DNA from: Malania oleifera
Taxonomy: Eukaryota > Streptophyta > Magnoliopsida > Santalales > Ximeniaceae
Assembly (NCBI RefSeq): GCF_029873635.1
Contig: NC_080428.1
Span: 63,917,957-63,981,956, forward strand
Length of the DNA stretch: 64,000 nt
Direction of reading: 5' to 3'
The position numbers and the translations under genes were made by a program. This document shows, piece after piece, positions 32,738-47,006 of this stretch. The notes under the pieces were generated by a model, which searched no databases, was not told where the DNA came from, and saw only the letters and a program-made list of their open reading frames with translations. How positions within the stretch are numbered: position 1 is the stretch's first letter; each line of letters starts with the position of its first letter.

Positions 32738-33780
32738 TATATCATTATGTTTATTTCATTTGTATAGCTTTGTTATATTATTTATGTATAATTGGGAATG
32801 TTTATTCATTTTCCCCAACATGTATATGTGAATGAAAGTTGTGCAATTATCAAATATCTATTACTTGTTTTATATTTTGTTTGCTAAACAAAATATGATA
32901 AGATTCAAGTAAACAATACATAGAGATATTATTGTTTATAATTGAACGCATTATTCATCATACAAAGTAAACCTTTTGGTATGGAAAAGAAAAATATCTC
33001 GGCACCACACCGTGGGTCCTCTACCATCCTCTTTTACTGCTCCTTCATACTGCAAAGAAAATAATTTACTTATAAACTAATAAATAAGTACTTTTAACTT
33101 TCATAAATGGAAAAAAATGACTTTTTTATCTTTATTTTATTAAGAAGCAAAGTACACAAAGCTAACTTCTACGCTAATTAATAATTAATGTAAGAGATTG
33201 AAGCTGATAAAACTACCTTATATGTTAATTAATGTGGAAGATTAAAGATAATGTTGTGATTAAGCAAAAGGCCAAACCTAAAGCTATGTTATGAAAAGAT
33301 AATCTTTCCAACTTGAGGGACAAAAACCCTTTTGAACTTGTACTAAAAATAAATAAATTGACAATAAGTTTGAATTATTTTTTCCTGGTGAAAATACATC
33401 TATTTGCTTTCCTAGTTTTTAGGGCTTTTTTTTTTTTTTTTTCAGTAACTACTTTAAGCAGTTAGATGTTTTTTTTTTTTATTGTTGTAATTAAGATACC
33501 CTAAATTTTTCAAAATTTTGAAAAAAAAAATAAAATAATTGAGAAAAATTTCCCATTTTTCAAACTTCATAATTCAGAATAAAATTTACTAGTAGGTTGT
33601 TCTAGAAACAATGAAAAGTTTAAAAAATACATTAATAAAAAAATAATTAGAATTAATTTTATTCTTACTAGAACATCTTTTGATTTATGATAATTTGTAT
33701 TCTCATAATTATAATCATAGTTATTAATTTTTAATTAATTCAAGGACAAAAAATTCACTCACAATTAAACAAATGCATAT

Positions 33781-33832
<52 letters not shown>

Positions 33833-34264
33833 TCACAGCTTTCTGCTATGAGATTTGATTGACGAGGACTATTAGATTTTTGATGCATGGTAAATCTCGT
33901 ATGACCAAACAATGAGATTTGATTGATCATGACTATTAAGTTTTTGACGTATGGTAAATCTCGCAGGATTAAGTTGCGAGATTACGTAAGCATTAGATTG
34001 AGAAATTTTTTTTTAAATTGAGTATTATAAAAAATAATAAAACGGGAAAAAACTGAAAGTATTTTCTAAAGTTAGTTTACGATTACTTATTACAAGTATG
34101 TTTTTAGATAATTATTTTTTTTACAAGCATGTTTTTAGATAGCTAATATTTTTAATAAAGTACTTTTTTCAAAAAATTCTTATTTTCCTAAAAAAAGAAT
34201 TTGGAAAATTGCTCTTTAAAAATAAGTACTTATTAATGGTTGACCCCTTGTCTGAATTTAATGC
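32738..34264. other. AT-rich spacer
   Basis: No coding sequence. It holds T-runs near 33430 and 33470, a (TA)n run at 33789-33829 and the tandem dimer at 33848-33975. Confidence 0.5.
33848..33975. repeat. 64-bp tandem dimer with inner inverted repeat
   Basis: Two head-to-tail copies begin atgagatttgattga. Each contains GAGATTT near its start and AAATCTC near its end, so each unit can fold into a hairpin. Confidence 0.75.
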
Positions 34265-34693
34265 TATTCCAGGAAAAAAAATATATATTTTATTTTAATA
34301 ATTATTCTTTATAAAATATTGACTTACATTAATTACTAATAATATTCACATGGTAATGTCTACCTCTCAACATACCAAAATTTTCTCTTCAATTCTGAGG
34401 CAACCAATTCACAGGAAAATCCATGTCCCATTCAATACTCCATGTTAGTACTTAAAAAATACACATTCCATATTTTCACCACTGTTTACCACCATGGCAA
34501 CTGCCTCTCAACATTTCATGCTTTACCCATATACCATAATTGGCTTCGATGATGCTAAAATCTTTCTACTCTCCATGAAAATTTTCAGATTCTTTTCTCC
34601 CAATGAAAGTTTGCATTGAATCCAAAGCAATTTCTGATTTCTCTATGCATATGTAAAGCTTCCCAAATGCACGTTTTGAGAATACAACCCAGA
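34265..34693 (+). promoter_or_regulatory. decayed upstream region of the BBE-like pseudogene
   Basis: From about 34470 it matches the region upstream of the intact BBE-like gene (reverse complement of 58790-59060), for example 'cattttcagattctttt' blocks and 'aatccaaagcaatttct'. The TATAAATAG box of the intact gene is replaced by TATGTAAAG near 34655, so promoter function is probably lost. The part at 34270-34400 is also copied at 15345-15470. Confidence 0.55.
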
Positions 34694-34930
34694 ATGGAGA
34701 CGCTAAGCTCTGCAAATCTCCCAGCCCATTCTCTGCTTCTTCTTTCTTTTCTCCTCTTCCCATGTTCCCTATGTGCAGGCCCATCTGTGTACGAAACCTT
34801 TCTTCAATGTCTATCCAAAAATTCTTCCAACCCGTAAAAATAAATCTTCTCCATGGTCTACTCCAACACTAACCCTGCATACACCAAAGTTCTAAAATCT
34901 TACATTCGCAATGGCGATTCAGGCCGGACA
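34694..34930 (+). pseudogene. BBE-like oxidoreductase pseudogene, 5' part
   Basis: The frame from ATG at 34694 (METLSSANLPAHS) encodes a signal peptide, SVYETFLQCLSKNSSNP and, after two stops at 34835 and 34841, a YSNTNPAYTKVLKSYIRN segment. It closely follows the intact gene at 57174-58787. At 34930 a copia element begins, and the coding sequence resumes at 40290. GGACA at 34926-34930 is the left copy of the target duplication, GGCCA on the right. Confidence 0.85.
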
Positions 34931-35594
34931 TGTTGGGTGTCCCTCCTTGTGGGGTCTATGCTTTGGAAAGATGTTTATTTATTATTATTTTGGCTTATCC
35001 AGGAAGCATGAAATCTACTCCTTGCTTTTTCAAAGCCATGCACAGCCGTCTCTCATTTATTTTGAATTTCCCTTACATACAGCAGCAAGCTGCTCCACAC
35101 GGTTTCATCTCCATTCAGAATTTTCCCACGCAGCACTTCACAGCTCCTCACGCCTGCAGCACTCCTTCTGCCTACAGCAGCTCCTCACAACTGTAGGGCT
35201 GCAAGTCTTCTTCTCCAACAGCTGCAGCTGCGAGCTACTACCCTCACTCTTGGACTTTGACTGTGTATTATTAACAACATATTGAGATATTCTGGTTGTG
35301 CTATTTTGGATGGCTCTTTTGAAAGTTTTGTTCAGAATATTTGGTGAGAGTTTTCTATCTTGTTACATATGTTTATACACTCTTATGTATTTGTAAGGTT
35401 TATGCCTTTTGTATCCACTTTGTACAACATATATGGTGATAGTGGATTTGGACCGCCGTGACCCGTGAACGTATCTCAACATTTGAGGGAATCACATTAA
35501 ATTTCTTGTGTCTCATTTTTTTATTTATTGTTTGCATTACTCCATTGATTTACTTGTGGGAATTTGTTCGTATATATTATATTTTTTCCTAACA
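34931..35594 (+). repeat. 5' LTR of copia element (664 bp)
   Basis: It starts TGTTGGGTGTCC and ends CCTAACA. The end region has 'ccgtgaacgtatctcaac..gaatcacattaaatttcttgtg', a variant of the downstream LTR box seen in other copia LTRs here. The frames at 34911-35285 and 34930-35196 are LTR shadows. Confidence 0.85.
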
Positions 35595-35596
35595 AG

Positions 35597-35608
35597 TGGT
35601 ATCAGAGT
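35597..35608 (+). other. primer-binding site of copia element
   Basis: TGGTATCAGAGT lies two bases after the LTR, complementary to initiator tRNA-Met apart from the last base. Confidence 0.85.
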
Positions 35609-35642
35609 TGTGTTATTTGTACATATTAAATTTGTGTAAATC

Positions 35643-36430
35643 ATGGATGGTAATGTTGGCTGTATGATTAGTTTCAATGGAAGCAATTGGGTAACTTGGA
35701 AAACAAAAATGCAAAATCTTTTATTTTACAAAGATTTGGATGGGCCTATTGAGGGTGATAGCCGAAAGCCTAAAAACATAAGTGATGATGAGTGGAATAG
35801 GTTTAATAGGAAAACCATTGGTGTTATTAGACAACGGATTGATGATAGTGTTTTTCATCATGTTTCTACCGAAATTTTGGCACATGAATTGTGGAAAAAA
35901 TTAGAGGGTCTTTATGATGAAAAGTTGGCTACAAATAAAACTTTTCTTTTCCGAAAATTGGTGAATTTGAAATATAAAGACGGTGGTCTTATTACTGAAC
36001 ATTTGAATGAGATGAAAAATATTATTAAAAAGCTTGCTACTATGAAAATAGTTTTTGATGATGAATTGCAGACCTTAATGCTTCTTAACTCTTTGCCGGA
36101 ATGTTGAGAAACTTTGGTTGTGACGGTTAGTAATTTGACTTCTGATGGAATTGTTACTATGAACCAAGTAACTAGCAGCTTGTTGAATGAAAAAATTAGA
36201 AGAAAATCAGTTGACTCTTCTCATTCAGAGACACTTATGACAGAAAACTTGGGGAGAGGTAGAAGCAAAAGTAGATATTCTCACCGTAATGATAAATCAA
36301 GAGGTCGGTCCAGCTCAGTTTTGAAAAAAGATATTAAGTGCCACTATTGTCATAAAAAGGGGCATATGAAGTAAGAGTGTAGAAAATTGAAATTCAATAA
36401 GCAAAACAAAGAGAAAAATTTTGAGAAAAA
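35643..36430 (+). pseudogene. copia Gag
   Basis: ATG at 35643 opens a 154-residue frame with the copia Gag entry (ISFNGSNWVTWKTKM) and the UBN2-type helical core (ELWKKLEGLYDEK ... NLKYKDGGLITEHLNEM). A TGA at 36105, where relatives have Trp, splits it. The frame continues to an Arg/Ser-rich stretch and one zinc knuckle, CHYCHKKGHMK*EC, itself cut by a stop. Confidence 0.85.
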
Positions 36431-36499
36431 GCATGAAGACACAACTTCAGTTGTATCTGATGGTGATCTCATGGTTGTTTGTGATAAAAGTTGCATTAA

Positions 36500-36855
36500 T
36501 TTGACAAGTCAAGAGACTGATTAGGTTATTGATTTCGGTGCATCATTCCATATCACTTCTCGGGCAGATTTCTTCACTTCTTATTCCAAAGGAAATTATG
36601 GAGTTGTTCGGATGTGAAATAAAGGTTTGTCAAAAATTGTTGGCATTGGAAATGTTTGTTTGGAAACAAATCTTGGATGTAAGTTAGTGCTCAAAGATGT
36701 GAGACATGTACCCGATATTCAACTAAATTTGATATCTACTGGAAAACTTGATGATGAAGGGTTTGACAACCATTTTGGTGATGGAAATGGAAGCTCACAA
36801 AGGGTAATTTGGTGGTGGCTAAAGGCAAGAAGACTAGTACACTTTATATGATGCA
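36500..36855 (+). pseudogene. copia protease region
   Basis: The protease motif appears as VIDFGASFHITS just after a TAG for Trp. Ser of the normal DSGAS motif is Phe, so the active site is damaged. VRHVPDIQLNLISTGKLDDEG closes the domain. A frameshift near 36770 moves to the frame that encodes GNLVVAKGKKTSTLY. Confidence 0.75.
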
Positions 36856-38083
36856 AGGTAAAATTGGTAATGGTATTGTGAATGCAATTGAAAGTCACTC
36901 TTCCACCGATTTGTGGCATAAGCGGCTTGGGCACATGAGTGAAAAAGGAATGCAATTTTTTGTTCAAAAAGAAGCTCCTACCCGGGATGAAAGATACCTC
37001 TTTTAAAGCTTGTGTTCATTGTTTGGCCGGTAAGCAACATAGAACTCCTTTTCGTGCAAAGTTTGTTACTAAAAAATCTAATATTTTAAATTTAATACAT
37101 TCAGATGTATGTGGTCCTTTGAAAGTTAAATCTCATGGTGGTGTACTTTATTTTGTTACCTTTATTGATGATTGTTCAAGAAAAGTTTGGGCTTACACTT
37201 TGAAGACTAAAAATCAAGTCTTAGATGTGTTTAAGCATTTTCAGGTTAAAGTTGAAAGGGAGACTGGAAAGAAGGTGAAATGTGTGCGCTCGAATAATGG
37301 TGGAGAATACATTGGCCCATTTTATGCATATTGTTACAGCCAAGGAATTAAACATCAAAAGATCGTCAAGAAAACCCCTCAACAAAATGGTATTGCTGAA
37401 AGGATGAACCGTACTATACTGGAAAGAATGAGATGTATGCTCTCTTATGCGAAGTTTCCAAAATCATTTTGGGGTAAAGCAATAAGGACGGCGGCGGACT
37501 TGATTAATTTGTCTCCTTCAACTCCTTTACTTGGTGAAGTTCCTGAAAAAATTTGGAAAGGTAAGGATGTCACTTACGATCACTTGAAAGTGTTTGGTTG
37601 TTGTGCATTTGTTCACATTCCAAAAGATGAAAGATCCAAACTTGATGACAAGACAATGCAATGTGTTTTTCTTTGCTATGGGCATGATAAATTTGGATAC
37701 AGATTGTGGGATCCGGTTGACAAGAAAATTGTTAAAAGCCGAGATGTTGTATTTTTTGAAGATCAAACAATTGAAGATTTTGGAACGGTTGAGCAACCAC
37801 AATCTAATGGGAATGATTTTGTTGACTTAGACTTACCTTCTCCACCTTTGGCACATGATGAAAATTTAGAAGATGTTCTTCCACCTCTTGAAGATATTGG
37901 CAATGATGAAATTCCTAATGATGTTGAAGATGAAAATGAGGGGGAGCAACAAGTTCAAGAGCAAGCTCAATTGAGAAGGTCTTCAAGAGAGCCAAGACCT
38001 TCATCTAAATATCCATTAAGTGACTATGTTACTCTAATGGATCAAGGGGAACCCGAAAGCTATCAAGAAGCCAATGAACCATG
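36856..38083 (+). pseudogene. copia integrase
   Basis: The HHCC zinc module reads LWHKRLGHMSEKGM, then, after a frameshift near 36960, C..CLAGKQHRTPF. The core has HSDVCGPL (first Asp), VRSNNGGEYIG (second Asp) and TPQQNGIAERMNRT (catalytic Glu region), then the KVFGCCAFVHIP module and an acidic linker. The DDE residues are in place. One extra base near 38073 ends this frame early and puts reverse transcriptase in another frame. Confidence 0.85.
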
Positions 38084-39576
38084 AAAATAAAGTTGAATGG
38101 ATGGAGGCTATGCAAGAGGAAATGAATTCCATAGTTGATAATCACACTTATGATTTGGTTAAACTTCCTTCTGGAAAGAAAGCTTTGAAAAACAAATGGG
38201 TGTTTAGGCTGAAAAATAATGGCAAGAATCTTCGGTACAAGGCTAGGATTGTGGTAAAAGGCTTTGGTCAGAAAAAGGGAATTGACTTTGATGAAATATT
38301 CTCACCGGTTGTGAAGATGTCATCTATTCGGGTTGTTCTTGGCATGGCAGCATACTTGAATTTAGAAGTTGAACAACTAGATGTGAAAACCGCTTTCTTA
38401 CATGGTGACTTGGAAAATGAAATTTACATAGAACAATCGGAAGGCTTCAAACAAAAAGGAAAAGAGAATTTAGTGTGCAAATTAAAGAAAAGTTTGTATG
38501 GGTTGAAGCAAGCACCCCAGAGATGGTACAAGAAATTTGATTCTTTCATGATTGATCATGGTTACTCAAAAACCTCTTCGGATGATTGTGTGTTTGTGAA
38601 AAAATTTTCGGATAGTACTTATATTATTCTCTTACTCTATGTTGATGATATGCTCATTGTAGGACAGGACTTCTCCAAGATTGACAAGTTGAAGTTGGAG
38701 TTGAGCAAGTCTTTTGCTATGAAAGACTTGGGACTAGCAAAGCAAGTTCTTGGCATGAGAATTGTTCGTGGTCGTGAAAAATGGCAAATATGGTTGTCTC
38801 AAGAAAGTTACATTGAAAAAGTGTTTGAGAAGTTCAATATGGATAAAGCAAAACCCGTTGGCTACCCATTTGTTAGTTACTTCAAGCTTAGTACAAAACA
38901 AAGTCTTACAAGTGAGAAAGACAAGGAAGAGATGAAGAAAATTTCTTATGCTTCGGCCATTGGTTCCTTAATGTATGCAATGGTTTGCACAAGACCAGAT
39001 TTAGCTTATGTTGTTGGAGTTGTTAATCGGTTTCTCTTTAATTCAGGAAAGGAGCATTGGTTAGCGGTAAAATGGATTCTTTGATACCTTAGAGGCACTT
39101 CAAAGGTGTGCTTGTGCTTTGGAAATGGTAAATCTACACTCCATGGATTCACAGATGTCGACATGGCCAGTGATGTTGATTCTAGAAAATCCATTTTGGG
39201 TTATTTGATGACTTTTACAGGGGGAGCTGTGGCATGGCAATTTAAATTACAGAAATGTGTTGCTCTATCTACTATGGAGGCTAAGTTTATTGCAATTACG
39301 AAAGCTTGCAAAGAATTGTTTTGGTTGAAGAGATTCTTGAAAGAGTTGAGGATGAAACAGGAAAGGTATATTCTTTATTGTGATAGCCAAAGTGCAATTC
39401 ATTTGAGTAAGAATTCTATCTTTCATTCAAAGTCAAAACATATTGATGTTAGATATCATTGGATTCGACATGTGTTGGATAAGAAAGTGTTGCAACTTGA
39501 AAAAATTCACACTGATGATAATGGTTCAGATATGATGACAAAAGCATTGTCTAGAGACAAGCAAGTAAAGTGTTGA
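38074..39576 (+). pseudogene. copia reverse transcriptase and RNase H
   Basis: The frame from 38074 carries KWVFRLKNNG, YKARIVVKGFGQKKGIDFDEIFSPVVKMSSIR, QLDVKTAFLHGDL and an intact catalytic LLYVDDMLIVG box (near 38640). A TGA at 39082 (CGA in relatives) splits it. RNase H then runs to 39576 with FTDVDMASDVDSRKS, CVALSTMEAKFIA, YCDSQSAIHLSKN and SKHIDVRYHWIR. The usual TDAD has TDVD. Confidence 0.9.
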
Positions 39577-39610
39577 GTTTTGGTCGAATTGGTGGAGTCA
39601 TCCCCATAAG

Positions 39611-39626
39611 TTGGAAGGAGGAGATT
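39611..39626 (+). other. polypurine tract of copia element
   Basis: ttggaaggaggagatt directly precedes the 3' LTR start at 39627. Confidence 0.8.
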
Positions 39627-40289
39627 TGTTGGGTGTCCCTCCTTGTGGTGCCCATGCTTTGGAAAGATGTTTATTTATTATTATTTTGGCTTCTCTAGGA
39701 AGCATGAAATCTACTGCCTTGCTTTTTCAAAGCCACGCACAGTCGTCTCTCATTTATTTTGGATTTCCGTCACACACAGCAGCAAGCTACTCCACACGGT
39801 TTCATCTCCATTCAAATTTTCCCACGCAACACTTCACAGCTCCTCACGCCTGCAGCACTTCTTCTGCCTACAGCAGCTCCTCATAACTGTATGGCTGCCA
39901 GTCTTCTTCTCCAGCAGCTACGGCTGCAAGCTACTGCCCTCACTCTTGGACTTCAATTGTGTATTATAAATAACATATTGAGATATTCTAGTTGTGTTAT
40001 TTTGATTGGTTCTTTTGGGAGTTTTGTTCAGAATATTTGGTGAGAGCTTTCCATGTTGTTACATTTGTTTATACACTCTTATGTATTTGTAAAGCTTATG
40101 CCTTTTGTATCCACTTTTTACAACATATTTAGTGATAGTTGATTTTGACCGCTATGCCCCGTGAACGTACCTTAACATTTGAGGGAATCACATTAATTTT
40201 TTTGTGTTTCATTTTTTTATTTAATATTTGCAATATTCGTTGATTTACTTGTGAGAATTTGCACGTATATATTATATTTTTTCCCAACA
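39627..40289 (+). repeat. 3' LTR of copia element (663 bp)
   Basis: It is the sister of 34931-35594, starts TGTTGGGTGTCC and ends CCCAACA. It is followed by GGCCA and then BBE-like coding sequence. Frames at 39611-40043 are LTR shadows. Confidence 0.85.
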
Positions 40290-41586
<1,297 letters not shown>

Positions 41587-42099
41587 GCAGCGAAAGATAT
41601 TGCGGAGGGGTTTAGGGAATAAATTTAAATTTAAAGTCTTTCCGAATTTAAGTTACTTCAACTCATAATTATAACTTCAACATCCTGACGTGTTTCTTAA
41701 AATCCTAATGCATGGAAATGGTGCTGTTTTTGATTTGTTGTAGACTCTGTGTCCATGCACCAAAATTATTTTAATTTTTAATTTTTAATTTTTTGTTTTC
41801 CTAATTAAAAGAAAATATTTATGTCAATCCAAAATAATAAACTTAAGAAAAATCCTATAAAATAGAAATAAAAAGGCCGAATTTTCCGTGCTTGCACCCA
41901 TACACATATATATGAATTTTAGTTAGAAAATTCAAAATTGAAAACTAATTAGTTAATTAAGAATCATTGAATAATTTAAATTGGATTAATCAATCAAATT
42001 TAAGTTAGTAATCAAGAACAGACTTATAAATAGAGAATTTTTGAAGGTGAAGAAACATGTCGCTATGTCTCGAAAGCGGGGCTCCCCGGGACGCAAGGG
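41587..42099. other. 3' flank of the BBE-like pseudogene
   Basis: AT-rich DNA without coding sequence. A conserved transposon-like block begins near 42060 ('tctcgaaagcggggctccccggg'). Confidence 0.45.
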
Positions 42100-42330
42100 A
42101 ATAAAATATGATTTTTGAAAATTTTGAATTTGGAGTCGTCACTAACCTATTTTTCCTTAGTACGGTTAGAATACTTAATTACTACTCATTTAATTGATCA
42201 CTAGACAAAACTCAAGTCAATGAACTAATAGTCTTAGTCTACTTATACCAGTATTGGGATCGGGAGTTTTGTTGTGCGAGGAGAAGGTATTTGCACCCCT
42301 AGACACCCGTTCTATGAACGGTATATAATT
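42100..42330 (-). repeat. Tat/Ogre-like gypsy LTR end, reverse orientation
   Basis: In reverse complement it shows 'ggggtgcaaataccttctcct' and 'gtgacgactcc', matching the order seen at 13715-13900 in plus orientation. No coding part adjoins it. Confidence 0.4.
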
Positions 42331-43456
42331 AATTACAAATTATCCCCAAATTAAATTTAATAACCTTTAATTAACACATTTAAAATAAATAAATAAATAA
42401 ATAACTAAATAAATGAACAAAATTAAAAGGAGATTTAAAATCTCAATGCGATTTAGGAATGTCTAATAAGACCTTCAAATGAGGAGATCTTGTTAAATAT
42501 ATCCCTCTCAAAGCTAATGCATGTGAGGTCTAAAATATCTCATTGTCCTTTTTAAAATCACAATGACACACTTGAGCAAAGAAATTGAAAAAGAATTAGA
42601 AAATTGGAAACCAAAGAGTTTTTAGAAGTATCCCATAATTTGTCCAACCTTTATAAATTTTTTTTGAGATATTTCAAAAAAATTTTCTACAATAAACCTG
42701 CTAAGACACCTAAAATAATTTACCTCAAGAGACCCTGAGAAAAACCCCAATACAGCAGCCCCAAAATAACTCTGATTTACAACGCACAACAGCTGCAAAA
42801 CAACCCTAATTTACAGCGTACGATAGCCCCAAAACAGCCAGGTTTGGAGACCGACAAAACATGTTAGAGCAAAAAAAAAGAACACGACAACACATGCTTT
42901 TGGAGTGATTTATAACAACAGGCAAGTCAAGCAATTGAGAATACTAGAAGTTAATAGCACTGTAAGAGCAAATTTAAATTTGTTTACAATTAGCCCTCAT
43001 CAAAATATCCAATTACATGCATCCCATAAGAACATTTTTTAAAGACATGCTGCGCCAAGGAAGAAATAATGGAATTCATTGCACTTATGTACGTCCTTAT
43101 ATTAGTCATAAAAGCTATAACCAATCTCGTAACACCTTGAAAATTATGCTATATAAGAGAATCATATTACTTAATTTAATTAATTCAATTTAATGATATT
43201 TAATTAATTAATAATTAATCTTTTTTTTTTTTTTTTTACTTTTTCGGGTCTTCACAACTCTTCACCATTCATTCAGAGTCATGGAAGGATAAAACTAGAG
43301 CATAGAACAAATATGATCCATTCATGCAAAATGCAATTCCATGAGCATCTAATAGAATCAAAGTGGCCAATCACATACCTCAAGCCTCAGCCATCAAGGT
43401 TGCTACTATAATGGGTTGTTGTCCATACCGCGAAACCAAAGTTACACAGCTCCAAA
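42331..43456. other. repeat-derived spacer
   Basis: No coding sequence. It includes an (AAAT)n run near 42385, short repeats of 'cagc(c)ccaaaa' near 42745-42840, and at about 43130-43256, in reverse, a gypsy LTR start (TGTGAAGACCCGAAAAAG) with a T-run. Confidence 0.4.
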
Positions 43457-45977
43457 TGTATAATAACCCAAAAAAATTTTTTAAAAAAATAAATAAATTA
43501 AAAATATTAATCAATTAAGTAGTTAAATATTATTAAATTAATGAATTAAATAAACAAGTAAAAAGAAATAGTATAAAAAACTAAGAGTAATTATTAATTA
43601 ATTAATTAATTAATTAATTATTAAATTATTTAATTAAATAAATAAAAAAAGGAATAGTAAAAAAAAATTTGGAATAAATATATATATATATATATGATTT
43701 AATAATATAATAATATATATTAAATGTAATAGGATGTATTGGATTTCAATTTGAAATTCAATCCATCTTTTTCAACACCTTTCTGCATCTCTCTCAGTCC
43801 GTCCACTCCTCCATTTCCGTCTCTTTCTTCTCAATTTTTTGGCGGATCGGTTGATTGAAAAACGAAAGGTACCATTGGGTTTCTAACTCCGCTACCGACA
43901 TTTTTACTAGAGCGGATTTGTCGTGGGAGCGGCGTAGACACCATTCTTGGGGTAAGACAACTTTTCCCTAATTTCTCAATTTCTCTTTAAATCTGTCGTT
44001 AAATCGACAATCAGGTACCACTACGAGGTCTTAGTCGCAATCGTCATCATTTTGACGTGAATAAATTTTCAATTGGTGTTTTCTAGGCCTCACTCCAAAG
44101 CGAGAGTGGAATTTGAGAAATTAAGTGAATTTGTTATATTTGAGGGTATAACTATTTATTTGGAATTTATGACTCTAGGAAATATTAAAATAATATTTTA
44201 TTTAAGGTTAATTTAATGAAATTAGGATTTTTGATTAAGGGCTCGGGTGAGCACCGCAAATATTTTTCGGGGTCCCTGTTTGCGTAGTTCAAGAAACCAG
44301 GTAAGAGGAAAAATATATATTAAACCTGAATTTTTATGAATTTAATGGAAAATGAATTGTGTTATATATATGTATATATGTCTCGGTATGAGTTTAAACT
44401 GTCAACCGTTTAAATTATGTTTTTCCAAGCTTATGACTGTTTATTAGGTACGTATATGCGAAAATGAACTGATAAAAGTGAAAGATATTTTTAGGATAAT
44501 TATGTAAGATAAGAAAGATATATTTTGAGTATATGAATGTTAAATGTAGGTTGACTTATTTTACAGATAATGTATGAATTTTATTGTTAAATTGTGTGGT
44601 ATGAGTAAATGTAAGTTTTGTGCAAATATACGTTAAATATATGGGATACAGGCTAAGTGAGTAATGCACTGAGAATGAAATATGATATGAACTATGCTGT
44701 TTGTATATGTTAATGCAACCATGTAAAACAGTTGAAAGATGTTACGTAAAAAAATTGAAAGATGCTGGGTAAAACAACTGAAAAATGTTGGGTAAAACAG
44801 TTGAAAAATGTTGGGTAAAACAGTTGAAAGATATTGGGTAAAACAATTAAAAGATGTTGAGTATGTAATGAAATGAAATGAAAATTGAAATGAATGAAAC
44901 GAAAATGAAATGTGAAATGTGAATAATGTAAAATGGGAAAGAGTCACTTAAAGTGAAATGCAATGTAATGTTTAAGTTATGAACATGAATAGTTGTGAAT
45001 GGTGGAATAATGACAAAAAGAGTAATGTATTATCATATTGAAAGTATCTATGCTCGTAGAACATGTTACGATTGGGCGGGGCGTACTCTTCGCCTGAGGG
45101 TTTGCTGAGAAAGGCGAGTGCTCTAGTAACTTTATATGTGACAGTAGCTGCATAACGTACTAGGGCAGAGGGAACCTACTTGTATAGGTGGATAGATTTT
45201 CCTATTCTTGGGGCCTTCGCTAGTAAACTTTTGTTTGAACTGTGTGAGTATGAAATCAATCTAACACTAGAGGGCTTACTGAATAAGGTGAGTGCCCTTA
45301 TATGCTTCAGTAGTGACCTTTGGGTTTCCAAATGTATCAGAGCAGAGGGGTGTTACTTGTATGAGCGGGTAATTACCCTTATCCTTGGGTAATCTCGTGG
45401 ATTAAATATTTTGCATGTGATTGATTAGATTCAGAGAATGATTTCAGAAATTATGTTAACGATTTTCAAATGTTAAATATTATATTGTTATATAAACTCA
45501 TGTTAGTCACACGCAGTTTTAATATATTATTTCTTACCTTACTGAGAGGTGTCTAACCCGAATATGAATGTATCTTTTTTAGGATTTCCTCGATATCGAA
45601 CTTAAAGAGCTCAAGGTTTTATAGCATTTTTGGGAGATATAAGAAAAAAAACGGGGTATAAACATTTTAATGATGTTTTTGGAAATGTAAATATTTTATG
45701 TGTTATGTTTTAAGTCTTCTAGAGTTTATGAATGGTTGTGAAGCATACTGGTGATGTGAATACTGAATATTTTTGGAAGATATGTGTATATATGAGAATA
45801 CAGGTGGATGCATGGTTTATTATGGTGTGTAGATAGATTTAGAAAACTCTAGTATTATATTTGTTGGAAGATTATAATTATGTTTTCCGCTGCGCACACG
45901 ATATTAGAATGTAGATTATCAGGTAAATGAATGGATTAGTAGCACTCTGGGCCCACGTAGAGGGTCGAGGCGTTACA
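43457..45977 (+). repeat. gypsy LTR related to the gag-only element, probably solo
   Basis: It starts TGTATAATAACCC and ends GCGTTACA. Block order matches the LTR at 17156-19632, for example 'gagcggatttgtcgtgggagcgg' (43911-43933), 'ggtcttagtcgc..tcgtcat' and 'tcaagaaaccaggtaag' (44290). No primer-binding site follows, and no convincing 5-bp duplication was found. Confidence 0.65.
44714..44862 (+). repeat. 24-bp minisatellite, ~6 copies
   Basis: Unit near gttgggtaaaacagttgaaa plus four bases, repeated head to tail inside the LTR. It ends about 1.1 kb before the LTR end. Confidence 0.85.
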
Positions 45978-46939
45978 AAATGACAATCCAACCGACCAGA
46001 ATGAAGATACATAGGGTCTTTCTATATACACATAAATCCAAATGCGCAGATAATATGCGAAAATTAAATCATGCGCAACATTCATAAAATAACATACACA
46101 TGCAGAAAATAAATTACGAAAAAGTAAAGTGCACACATGATATGTTATCGGGGCTCGGCCAATTGTGCCTACGTCCTTACCTCTAGTTCACAAGCCTAAA
46201 GATTCCACTAATACTCACTTAACGGGTGGAGCAGCACCGGTTACAATTAGGTCAATTAGTGGGGTTGACCTCAACCTACACCTTACCAAGATGGTGCACC
46301 TAACTTTCCTAACCGAGTCTAAGCCAATCCAGAACTATTCAACAATGCTAATCTCCCTCTTTAGGCTCATGCCTGGAATACAACGAATATAAAATTTACG
46401 TACACGGAAATGCTTCTTACACAAGCTGATATGTACCATTAAGCACAATCACAAATCAATGCACACCAAACATGTAAGAACAATAAGCTCAGTGGTGTGT
46501 ATATGCAATCTACACTCAATACAACGATGATCTCAAATATGCACAAGAGTGTACAAGCAAGCTAATCTTTGAAAGCAAAGTATATCAAATCTCAATATCA
46601 GATTAGTGTTTCAAAGATGCTAGCAATAATATTCAAACGAACTCAAAAATATTTTCTTAATTGTGTGAGTTGTTTGAAATCAAGCTTTGTAAAATATTTT
46701 CCACACTAAAATTATTACTTAAGGAATCTTGCAATGACAATGCAAAGATCTTCAAGCTAATGAGTTTTCACAACATTAGATTTATCAAGTTAAATCTATG
46801 GGAAGAACCTTAGCCAAACTCTCAATACAAAAATCAAACAATAAAAATTTCAATGAGAATATAGGGCTATTTAGAATGAAGCACTAATATTCTAAACACT
46901 TTCTCTAAGCTTGGATGATCAAAGAAAATAAAGTAGGAG
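45978..46939 (-). repeat. copia LTR, minus orientation, first piece
   Basis: It contains the 'gggctcggccaattgtgcctacgtcc' box (46148-46175) and 'cctaaagattccac' common to the copia LTRs here. It is interrupted at 46939 by a gypsy solo LTR and continues at 49308. Its left end is lost at the junction with the gypsy LTR. Confidence 0.65.
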
Positions 46940-46969
46940 TGTAGTAACCGGGAAAAATAAAATTAAATA

Positions 46970-47006
<37 letters not shown>

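Larger units (their letters stand above)
34931..40289 (+). mobile_element. complete-length copia element inside the BBE-like pseudogene
   Basis: It has LTRs at 34931-35594 and 39627-40289, a primer-binding site, a gag-pol region and a polypurine tract, 5359 bp in all. The target duplication is GGACA/GGCCA, one base different. In the first ~280 bp of the two LTRs I count about twenty differences by eye, so it is not a recent insertion. Polyprotein stops and frameshifts show that it cannot move by itself. Confidence 0.9.

Noticed and set aside
43452-45982. Target duplication for the gypsy LTR at 43457-45977
   Set aside because: Left CCAAA and right AAATG do not match. A shifted CCAAA/ACAAA pairing would need the LTR end moved.
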